From Isochrysis galbana (taxonomy: Eukaryota > Haptophyta > Isochrysidales > Isochrysidaceae): a DNA stretch of 64,000 bases. The notes under the pieces are model-generated. The model was not told the origin of the DNA. It did not search any database and worked only from the letters and a program-made list of their open reading frames with translations. The stretch spans positions 3,403,419-3,467,418 of the forward strand of contig CM030939.1 of NCBI GenBank assembly GCA_018136815.1. Direction: 5' to 3'. Below, piece after piece: positions 41,596 through 51,200 of the stretch. The first letter of the stretch is position 1. The number at the start of each line of letters is the position of its first letter. Position numbers and translations under genes: made by a program.

Positions 41596-43347
41596 ATGAG
41601 AGGAGAGAAGAGCAGAGAGGGGAAGGCAGACGAGGGGAGAAGAAGAGAGGAGAGAGAGTTGAAGCGGGAAGAGAGAGATTGTTGGGGGGAAGGGGGCGGG
41701 GGGCGAGAGGGTGAGAGGCCCGCCGCTGCGACTGCGTCCAACGGCTCCGTTTGGTCGATCCGCGTGCCTCGCTGGGCGGCGTGCTTCACGAGTGCGCTGG
41801 GATACGAGGAGGCGTCTGACCACCACACCCCCTCCCGCCCACCCTCGCTCGGCTCGCTCGCCAGCCTGCGCTCCTCCTCGTTTGCCACCTCATTCGATCG
41901 GCTCCGCCTCTCGTGGGGAACACTCCCTCAGAACGAGCCAGAGCCCAGCGTGCTCGAGCAGGCAGTGGCGGAGGCGGAGGTTTCATGGGGCGCAGGTGCA
42001 CTCAGTCGAACCGCGCACCACGCCGCCGCCCTCCGCTTCCACGCCCTCTGGATCGCGGCGCTCGCAATACTCCTGCCAGATGACGCGTCGAATGTTGTGC
42101 GGCGCACCACCGTGCTTGCCATTGTGCCGCTTCTGCTCTGGTTGCGCCGCGCGGCGCGGTTGGCACGCGAGGTTATTGATCGCGCGCAGGAGCCCCTTCC
42201 CACGCGCAAGGACCACGACGCCGCCGATGGTCGCGCGTACAGCACGCGCACCGCACCGCCACACACTGCTCCGCTCAATGCCTACGCCGACGCTCCCGGC
42301 CACGGTGCAGAGGAGCTAGTGGGGCGGCATGAGACGGAGGCGATGCCGCCGCTTGCATTTTGGGGGGAGCCAGATGCAACCAGTTATCAGCTGCGTTCTG
42401 CCTCGTACATGTCGTCGGGGATCAAGCGGCCGTCGGCCGATGCCATATTCTCACTTTTCGCGCTTGACTGCTTCTTGTGCGAGGATCCGAGCGACCGGTA
42501 CAATGTCATTGGCAGGTCGGACCACTGGCTACATGCCAAGCCGCGCGCCGCCGGCACATACACCTTCGTGCTCAATGTTATCATCCCTTCTGACAACAAC
42601 CTCATCCTTGTCGCCTACTTCCGCGAGTCAAGTCCTGGACTGCTGGAGCGCAGCGGCGACGCGGCGATCGAGCTCTTTAAGAAGTGGGTACAGGCAGACG
42701 ATAGGTTCCGGAGCGAGCGCCTTAAGCTGATCCCGCGGGTCGCCAAAGGCCCGCTGGTCATCCGGAGGGGAATCGGTGCCAAGCCCGTCCTGCTCGGCCG
42801 GCGCATCTCCGTGCACTACCACGCGCGGCCGGACGCGTTTGAGGCACGTTGCCGCCCCTCACGTGTACGCTCCCGCCTCGCGGTACGAGACGGGCACAGC
42901 TGCCGCCCCCTAATCTTGTCCGCCCCCTCCCTCACCCACGGAGTGCAGGTGGATCTTGACGTCTCGTCCGACCGCTTCGCCGACAACATCACGCGCCTAG
43001 TTCGCGACCGGATGGCATCCTCGGTTTGCCTCGACCTTGCAGTGCGCCCCCTCCCGTCCCTTCGCCTCCCATCCTCGACGGCATCGCAGTGTCGCGCGCT
43101 AGAGACGGCGCGGAGGGAAAGTCCCGACCGTGGAAGACAACTCTTTCGAAGCGTCTGTTCGCACTTGCCACCGCCCGTGTCCCCGAGCCGACTACGTCCC
43201 TTCGTCCGGTATTGTGCTGTTCGGTAGGTGACTATCGAGGGCCGTGACGCGGCCGAGCTACCTGAACGCATCCTCGCGGCGGTGCGCTGTGACCACATCG
43301 ACTTCACACGGTGCACTGTCACGCTCCCCTCCTCCAAATCTCGATGA
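41596..43347 (+). CDS. Protein with EDR2 C-terminal (DUF1336) domain, three exons, about 486 residues
   Basis: Exons are 41596-42843, 42949-43041 and 43228-43347. The start is uncertain because the first ~45 codons are a G/A-rich low-complexity leader. A hydrophobic pair lies around FHALWIAALAILLP and TTVLAIVPLLLWL. The EDR2-C domain starts near FWGEPDATSYQLRSASYM and includes FALDCFLCED, DHWLHAKPRAAGTYTFVLN, AYFRE, FRSERLKLIPRVAKGPLVIR and KPVLLGRRISVHYH. It is completed after splicing: AFE|VDLDVSSDRFAD, then CLDLA|VTIEGRDAAELPERILAAVR. Intron 1 (42844-42948) needs a GC donor, while intron 2 (43042-43227) is GT-AG. Plant EDR2 relatives bind lipids and act in membrane signalling, but the role here is unknown. 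Reading through intron 1 keeps the frame open, so retention is possible. Confidence 0.75.
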
Positions 43348-44096
43348 TCAGGAGGATGCGCGCCGTGCGCGCGGGGAGGGGGGGGGGGGGGGCTTGAGGC
43401 GCTCCATTGTACACAGCCCAGAGTGAGGCGCCGGCGAGTGAGAAGCATGAGCAAGGCTGAGATGCGCAATGCAGGCTTGGCAATGCGTGTGAGTCCCTGC
43501 GGATAGCGCGGACGCCACGGACGGTGCGGGTGAATGGCCACAGCTCCGTGCTCCACTCCTCGTGAGCGCGAGCACATGCCACCAATGTCGCTCCTGTTAG
43601 TCCAAGGGTTTGGGGTAACAGCCGGCGCTCACTGAGGGGCGATCGCATTTGGAGCCTCTCGAGCATCGGAGACGGGCACCCCTAGGCGAGAATGTAGCGC
43701 GTACAGAGCTCGGGCAGTGTGCGAGGACCCTGCCCCGCTCCTTGGCACAATGCCGCATGGTGCGTGGCAGGTAGAAGTGCCACGATATACGAGGCCGGAA
43801 TCGGAGCCACCCTATTGCGTCGGTCCACACCTCTCAATGGAGCATCACGGCATGCTAGTACGAGTAGTGGTATTGCAGATGGCGGTGGAGACACGCGGTA
43901 GCAATCTTGCGCGTTTTCCTCCATGGCCTAGCTTTGTGTGCACAGGTGGCGAGGCGTGCATGCATGCAGCATAGGGCTGTTGTTAGTGGTTGGTGATCAG
44001 TCGTGGGCGGCACTGAGCGTCGGCTAGCGCCATAATTGACCCCCTAGTGTTGTCATAGTCCTCCTGTGGCAATCAGTGTTGGTGTGGTATTAGTAC
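43348..44096. other. Intergenic, no confirmed gene
   Basis: A G run lies at 43379-43391. Minus frames at 43319-43666 and 43682-43924 have natural-looking composition but no domain that I recognise. They could be exons of an uncalled gene. Confidence 0.35.
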
Positions 44097-44460
44097 GGCG
44101 CATGGCTCGGCTAGAACTGCCCAAGCGGGCATGGGCAGACAGCCGAAGAAAAGGATAGGCATGAACAACATATATCCCTTATTCTTCTTTATTCACACTA
44201 AGTCTAAGTCAAGACGAAGAGCTAGCACCCAGCGCAGAGCACTCCTCAAGATAGCCACCAAGGTGGGGGTGGCACACATCGTCGAGGAACCTGGAACGAA
44301 ACACACCTGAGACGCGAGTCTAGCGGACACCCGACGCACAAACAGAACACAACAACGGAACCCGCCCCCCGGGCACGAAGAACAACAAACCCACGCACCC
44401 AGCGACAACCGCACAGATTAGACATCAAAATGGCCTGGGCCCGGAACCCACACTCTAAAC
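44097..44460 (+). mobile_element. LINE 3' fragment, third copy
   Basis: The translation around 44112-44160 (ARTAQAG-GRQPKKRI) and near 44256 (KIATKVGVAHIVEEP) aligns with the C-terminus of the 10842-12458 element (ARTAQAGLGRQPKKRI; KLATKLKIPHAVEEP). The shared UTR block (CCCACACTCTAAACCA) ends the homology near 44462. Frameshifts are present. Confidence 0.7.
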
Positions 44461-44684
44461 CAATACTACTACTAATAATAATATTAAAACATTAAAATAA
44501 TTAATGTTATATCCTAGCCAACCCCACTAGCTAATTGGACACAACTTTTCCGTCCCGGAATCCGGAATCCCGCCATGCCTGACGAGCCAGGTGTCCGAGT
44601 GCTACCGGGGGGAGGGGGCACTGCCCCCTCCCCTCGATATTTGTCCTCCCCCCAGTGCACGCACCGACCCCGCGCACCCCAGCA

Positions 44685-44888
44685 CCAGCACGTCCTCTCC
44701 TCGAGTCCACGCTGGGGGAAAAACCCTTTCGGGTAAAAGCAACGCGGGGGGGGGGGGGGGGGGGCACTCGTGAATAGGGGCCCAGGAGCGCTAATCTCTC
44801 CTCGCCGAAGCGAGTGGCCGCGGCGAGCCGCGGCCCTTCCCTCCTGGCTCTGGCGCCCCCGTCTTCTCTTACCCAAACGGGGCGAGAA
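44685..44888 (+). repeat. ~200-bp dispersed repeat, copy 2
   Basis: This is the partner of 25889-26086. It has a 19-nt G run at 44746-44764 where copy 1 has 12 G. The sequence after the repeat (AATAAATAAATAAACC) differs. Confidence 0.85.
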
Positions 44889-45329
44889 TAAATAAATAAA
44901 CCTTTTAATAGTCTCACCGCACACGCGGCCGTGGACCCTCTACTTTCTACTCACGTAGGGAAACTTTCTACACCCCCACTCCCCCGGCCCTTCTCCCCCG
45001 CCATAAGGCGACTCCCCCCGTGCACTACTAGGTGGATAGGGGTGAAGGGCTTAGATATGGTCCGGTGGCCCGCGCCCCCCCCCGGTGATCATTCCCCCCC
45101 TTCCTCCTGTGTCTCCGAGTGGGCGGCGGTCTCAGCCCCGACTTATCCTGTAAACAGGTGCGGGACTTACCTATTTTTCGGTGAGCGGAGCTCTCGCTCC
45201 GCCCACCCCCTTCTCCGCGCTCTCTCTCCCCTCTCCTGCGGCACGCGCGATGGCGCGCCTGCGGCAGGCCTCCAGCTGCCCCTGGCGACCCCTGGAGGCT
45301 CTTGGAGGCTGGCGCCGCAGGCCCGGTAC
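44889..45329. other. Intergenic, possible upstream part of the next coding region
   Basis: C-rich sequence with a donor-like TTTTCGGTGAGCGG at 45175. I cannot define an exon. Confidence 0.4.
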
Positions 45330-46084
45330 ATGGCGAACGCGAGCCGAGCGGCGGCGTACCTGTTCCGCGCGCGCGGTCCGCCGTCGGTGCTGGTGCATGC
45401 CGGCGTTTGCGCACGTGGACGACGAGTCGTGGCGGACCGCGCACACCGAGGCCAGCCGGCTGGTGTCGTCGGTGGAGGCGCCGCTGGAGGCGGTGCTGCT
45501 GCGGCTGCACGAGTGGCGGGCGCGCGCCTCGACGTGGGTGGAGGCGCTGTCGGCGGAGGGTCTGGTGCGCGTGCTGGAGCTGGTGCTGTGCGAGCGGGCG
45601 CTCCGGCTGCGCGCGATCGACCAGCGCGTGATCGAGCGGAGCCTGCCGGAGCAGTTCCACCACCTCGGCCTGTCGCGCGGGATCCTCGACGCCGGCGCGG
45701 GCCCCCTGAGCGGCTACGTGTCGCGCGTGGGCGCCGAGTGGGAGGCGCGCGTGCGCTCGTCGAGCACGCTGGCGAAGGCGCACGCGGGGCTGGTGCGGAC
45801 GGCGCTGGCGGCCCTCGCCCTGTGGCCTGTGGGGCCATTCGATGGGCCCGGTCCGTTTGGTGGGCGCGGAGCGGCGCCGGCTGTGCACGCACTGGATGCA
45901 CGAGCGTCCGCGGCGCGGCAACTTTGCCGGGCAGCTGCCCGTGCCGGAGACGCACCTGAAGCTGGTGGTGGGCTTCGGGTACCACCGTCGGTGGCAAGGG
46001 ATGCCGGAGGGCGTGCGGTTCCTGCCCCACGGGATGCGCGAGGACGGCGGGTACGGGCTGACGCTGGACGTGCACCTGCAGTAA
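45330..46084 (+). pseudogene. Unrecognised coding region broken into three frames
   Basis: Three adjacent segments each look coding but use successive frames: MANASRAAAYLFRARGPP from 45330, then AFAHVDDESWRTAHTEASR through ALAALALWPVGPF (about 45403-45840), then MGPVRLVGAERRRLCTHW to the stop after GLTLDVHLQ at 46084. No GT-AG pair explains the switches, so two small indels or sequencing errors are likely. Third positions are almost all G or C, with a heavy preference for GTG, CTG and GCG, more extreme than neighbouring genes. The middle is helical and the last part contains HERPRRGNFAGQLPVPETHL. I do not recognise the family. Confidence 0.5.
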
Positions 46085-46320
46085 GAGCCTTCTCTCTCTG
46101 GTAGGTCGATGAGAGGAGGGGGGGGGGGGGAGAGAGGGGGAGGGGACCCGGGGGGGGAGAGAGACCAATAGACATACCAGTTGTTTATGTTAATGTTCTC
46201 GCCATATACGGTAATAATTCCCCGGTCCCAGGGGGTGTCCCCATGGTTCCCGACCGCCCTCCGCGCCCAGAGTTCCCCCGCGGAAAGAGTGAACGCACGG
46301 CGTGCACCTTCCTGGAAGTT

Positions 46321-46620
46321 GCTATGCGCACGCACGGCGCCCCCGCGGGGGGGTCGATGCACATCGCGCCGTGCCCACGCACGGCGTGCACGATGTGATT
46401 GCAAGTCATCACACGCGCTGCGTAAAGAAACATATCTTACATGGCTTGTTTACGTGGTTGTGGGCCTTAGGGGGTACGCAGAGGGAAAAATTGACGTGCG
46501 CACGCACGGCGTATCCGCGGGGGGACCGATGCACATCGCGCCGTGCCCATGCACGGCGTGCACGATGTGATTGCAAGTCATCACAAGTGCTCCACGTGAA
46601 ATATCTCTGAAAATGAGTGT
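46321..46620 (+). repeat. Tandem duplication with ~172-bp period
   Basis: TGCGCACGCACGGCG begins at 46325 and 46497, and both units contain GATGCACATCGCGCCGTGCC followed by CACGATGTGATTGCAAGTCA. The second unit is partial and diverged. The GC-rich part forms inverted repeats (GCACGGCG/CGCCGTGC). Confidence 0.8.
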
Positions 46621-47188
46621 TTATGTAGTTGTCGGCCTTTAGAGGAGACACAGGGGAAAAGCTCTGACACGGCGTCTCCCTCGGGGGGAACATGCACCGC
46701 GGGGGGAAGCAGAGAAAAAAAGTTGTTATGCTAGTCTGCATTTAATTTTACGGTGTGTGCGAAAAGTTTTTTTTGTGTCCGCTTAGCGTTTTCGTACATA
46801 ACGTTAAAATACTGCTCCATGTACAAATGTGGACATTCGATCGCTCAAATCGACTGATGTCCCACAATTGACGGAACGACACTTAGAGGGGAAATCACTA
46901 GGGGGTAGCCTCCTGGCGGCGTGCCCTCCCGGGCGAACATCCACTTGGCACTCTGGTCGTCCCCTACGAGGAGCAGCGCCCCCGCCCCCGCCAGCTCGGA
47001 GGGGTTCGCCGACAAGAGCGCCCTGCGTGTGTCAAGAAGTGTGATCGTTGCGTATTCCGGGGCCGAGAAATCGTTCAGGGGGTGGGCGCCTCGGTGTTCC
47101 TCGAGCGCGGGCGGTGACGGTATCAGGACGAAGTCGGTAGTGTCAGCGCCTGGAGGCGTCGGGGCAGCGAGGGGCGCGGTGGACTTGT
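46621..47188. other. Intergenic, no gene seen
   Basis: No convincing coding. Plus frames at 46829-47199 are low in complexity. Confidence 0.4.
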
Positions 47189-47196
47189 GGACATGG

Positions 47197-47727
47197 TAAC
47201 CCCTGACAGAAAGATGGTTGAGAATCAGGGATAGCTTGTTTTCAAAGATGGGTGATATTTACAGCAAAGCTTGCTCAAAAGCTTGGTCCATAGATGGTCG
47301 ATTTTGGAGTCCACCAAAGCTCGATAGAAAGCTTGTTCCCAAAAAAGTGCTCTGGGTCCCTATCCCTATCCCTCCCCCCCCCTCCCGCTGTGAGTTGTGA
47401 GTTCGGTGGCTCGGGGATATGTGTGTGTGGCAAGGGACAAGGGATAAGGGAGTGGGCTAATTGCAGCACGTCTTGTTGTGTGTAAGTATTCAACACTTTA
47501 TACATTTATCAATGAGAGATAGCAACGGTCGGCCGGCGAGCTATACCGCCGTCCGTATGTGCTGCGCGCGCCGCGCGCCTATAGCCTATAGCAGCGCTCG
47601 GGCGCTGCGCGCCCGAACAGCTTGGTCATAGATGGTTGGCCACATCAGCAAAGCTTGCCATCTAGATTGAGATGGTTTGCATCAGCAAAGCTTGCAACAA
47701 TAGATGGCATCTTTTTGTCAGGGGTTA
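47197..47727. mobile_element. MITE with 8-bp target-site duplication (hAT-like)
   Basis: The left end TAACCCCTGACAGAAAGATG and the reverse complement of the right end, TAACCCCTGACAAAAAGATG, are 20-bp inverted repeats with one mismatch. The element (531 bp) is flanked on both sides by GGACATGG (47189-47196 and 47728-47735), a perfect 8-bp duplication. The interior holds repeated AGCAAAGCTTGC and CATAGATGGT motifs and no transposase. An 8-bp duplication is typical of hAT transposons. Confidence 0.85.
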
Positions 47728-47735
47728 GGACATGG

Positions 47736-48069
47736 TTGATGGTTGATGACGGAGAGATGGTGACAGGGTGTACTGGTGCGGGCGAGCGGGCGCGTGAGCG
47801 GCGGGGAAAAGGGGGGAGCGCTCCCCCCCCGCGGGCGGCGGGGCTTTTCTTTTCCCCGGTACACTGCACACTGCGCCCTTAGCTACTCCGTTGCGGTTCC
47901 TGTCGCTAAACTAAAGCCTGCTTATTATAACCAGAAAAAGGATAAAAACAGGCCCAATCTTCGGTGCGAGCGCCTTGTACTTGTGATCGCGCGCGGCCTG
48001 GCGTCTGGCGTGTCCCCCCCCCCCCCCCCGCCGCCGCCGCCCCCGTCGTCGCGTGGCGAGTTGTCTTTT

Positions 48070-48101
<32 letters not shown>

Positions 48102-48251
48102 CTCCATTTCTCGTTGGCGCGCAGGCCGACGACGATCTCGACTCGCCGAGCGCGAGCGCCAAGAGAGAGAGAGAGAGAGGGAGGGAGGGAGAGGGAGAGA
48201 GGGGGGGGAGAGAGAGAGGAAGGAGGGGAGGGGAGGGGAGAGGGTAAGAGC
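47736..48251. repeat. Upstream region of the large repeat protein: C homopolymer and GA microsatellite
   Basis: A 29-nt uninterrupted C run lies at 48072-48100 and another C run at 48017-48028, followed by GA/GGGA-rich tandem sequence at 48164-48243 just before the ATG at 48252. No separate gene is seen. Confidence 0.7.
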
Positions 48252-51200
48252 ATGGGCCGCCTCTCTCCCGCGCTGCGACGGAGATGGGCGGGGAGCGCTG
48301 CGCCGGGCGGGCTGAACCTCGCGCCCATCTGCCGACTGCGCGGCGGCTCAGCAGCTCTCCCCACTGAGGCGCTACTCGGAGCAGGCCTCCCAGTAGGCCT
48401 CGCAGCTGCTGCGCTGCTGCTCACGCTCGGCCGCCGCCGCTCTTCGCGCCCGCTGCCCGCGCCGCCCACACCGGCCGCGCTCGGTCGACTCGCGCTCGTC
48501 ACACTGCTTGCCGCCGCAGCGCTCGGCCTCGCCCTTCTCTTGCGCGAGAATGGCTTTGGAGCGCTAAGCTCGGCTAGCTGCGTTGGAATCGGTGCGTTGG
48601 TGGGTGCCTCCACCTACGGGCTCGACACGGGCGCCGCCGGCGGCGTGCTCGCACTGTCGCTGCTGCTCCCCACACTCTTTGCTATTATGGGCACGCCGGC
48701 CACCGCTGCGGCACGTGCAGCGGTAACTGCCGCCGCTCCGACTGCAGTGGCATCACATCGCCGGAACGCCCCGTCAGGGCGCGGCAGTCCGCGCCCAGCG
48801 CGTCGCTCGCCGGCGCGGCCAGAGTCGCAGGCGACGGTCTCACCCTCGGCGGCAGACGCGATGATGTGTCGCGCGGGACTCTCTGTCAGCGCCTTGGCAG
48901 CCTTGCCAATGGGCATGGCAGTCTCTCACGCGCTGGCGTGCATTATTTCGCCCGCAATTGAGGGCACCCGCTCTGTGAGGCGGAATGCCGACGCTATGGG
49001 CACGCTGCTTCCTCTGGTCGCTGCGCTTGCGAGCGCCACCTCGCCCGCCGAGCTCGCCCTTGTTGTTTGGTTGGGCTCGTCGCTTGTGTTCGCGCGTGCT
49101 GCCGCCGTCGCTGCACTCGGTGAACGCTGGCGGGCCGCCGGCGTGGTTGCCGGAGTGCTACTCGCTGCTATTAGTGCCGCTTTACTCCTGCCGACAACCG
49201 CTGGCTGCGGTGTTGCCGGGTGCGCCGCTCTGGCAATGGTGGTGGCGGTCTCACTTCCCACGCCAGCGGCGCTTCCAGACGACGCCCCTTACCGAAGAGG
49301 CCCCTCCGTCCAAGCCATTGCTCATTATCTCCTAGCGGCTGCACTCGGCGCCGCCGCTACGTTATTGGCGGGAGGTGTAGGGGCAGGTGTGACCGCGGCA
49401 GCGCTCGCCTGCTTCTGTGAGACCACGCCTCACGGCGCCTCTACCATGACCGTCCTCGCGATTGCACTTTCGCTCGCCTCGCCAGCGCAGGTGCTCGCAT
49501 CCCCCGTAATGGCAGCAAGTGGGGCGGCAGCGGGCGCTATGCTGGGGTGCACCACTGCGCTGACGCCTCGCACCGTCTCCGAGTGGCTTGCTGCGCTGCT
49601 GTGCGGTGGTAAAGGAGCCAATGCGGCGAGCGCCACCGTCCTCGCGTTGGTCTTCCTCGCCGCAGCTGCTGCATCCGCGCCGGCCATCGCGCTTTCCTCC
49701 GCGCTCGCCACCGGATGGGCGACGCATGGCGCTTGTTCCATCGTTGTAGCGCGCGGGTTGCCTGCAGGCTGCATTGGCGAGGTCAAGCTTGCGCTTACAC
49801 TCCCCGTGCTCGGTTCGCTCTCGATGTGCGTGCACGGCCCTCGTGTGTGTAAGGCACCAGTGCGCCACGTGCCCCGTGCTGCCGCTGCCCTCGCCACCGG
49901 GGCGCTACTACTTGGCAGCGTAGCTGTCGCGCTGCAGAACCGCGCCGTAGCGCCTGGACCCATGACACTTGCGGCGGCTGAGGCGGAAGCCGGACGGGCA
50001 CCAACGCCGCTAGCTTCGGCTGACAGATATGTGTCTCCTCCGGCTTTGGCTGTGCCGTCCTTCGACGCAGTCGCTCCAGTTCATTCAGCCGATGCCACCA
50101 ACGCAAATCTTATGGCGTCTGCCTTCGACGGTGTCATTGCCAAAGGATCTGCTGACATCGGCGCTACGGACGCGACAACATCTCACACCACTTCGTCACC
50201 TCAGCGAGAGCCTTCCGAGGCGGTGGGCGTAGCCAAAGCGGAGGCGGCCAAGGTGGATGATCCAGCCATCGAGGACGCGAGGGTTATGGCGAAAATGAGG
50301 GCCGCGGTGGCGGAGGCGAGGACCGTAGCAGAGGCGGAGGCGAGGGCCACGGCGGAGCAGGCGGAGGAGGCGGAGGCGAGGGCTGCGGCGGAGGAAGTGG
50401 CGAAAGTTGCGGCGGGGGAGGCGGAGGCACGGACCGCAGAGGAGGCGGGGGCGCGGGCCGTAGAGCAAGCGGAAGAGGATGAGGCGAGACGGTCATTGGA
50501 AGCCAGCGCCAAGACCGAAGCAGACGTGAGGATTGATGCAGCGGAACAGCCTCGGAAGCGGGCGAGGCGAGAAGCGGTGGGCAAGGCACAGAGATGGGAA
50601 GCCGACGAGCCGAATCGTCAGACCTCTAGCGAGAGTGATGATTGGGACAGTGCTATGGCGCAAGAGACGAGCGAGGGTGGTCGTTGGAAAAGCGATGAGG
50701 CCGCGGATAATAAGAACGAGGAGTACGATGAGGAGGAGTACAATGACGAGGAGTACGACGACAAGTACGACGACGAGGAGTACGATGACGAGGATTACGA
50801 CGTCGGCGAATACGACGACGGCGAGTACGACGACGGCGAGTACGACGACGACGAGTACGACGGCGAGTACGACGACGGCGAGTACGACGACGGCGAGTAC
50901 GACGACGGCGAGTACGACGGCGACGAGTACGACGGCGAGTACGACGACGAGTATGCTGAAGAGGAGTATGACGACGGCGACTATGATGGCGACGACTACG
51001 ACGGCGATGACTACGAAGGCGAGGATGACGGCAATGAGAGCGGTTCCAAAGACTCCGACGACGAGGGTGGCATTGACGGGATGCGGGAGGCTTCGGGATG
51101 GACTCGACACTCAAGGGCGAAAAAGAATTCCGACGAGGAAGCTGCCAAGACGAAGGTTGCAATGGAGCGGGCGGGCACCGAAAAGACCACTTTCGAATCA

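Noticed and set aside
47964..48251. 96-residue N-terminal extension of the large membrane protein
   Set aside because: It crosses a 29-nt C run and GA microsatellite and encodes only Pro/Arg/Glu low complexity. The ATG at 48252 is the better start.
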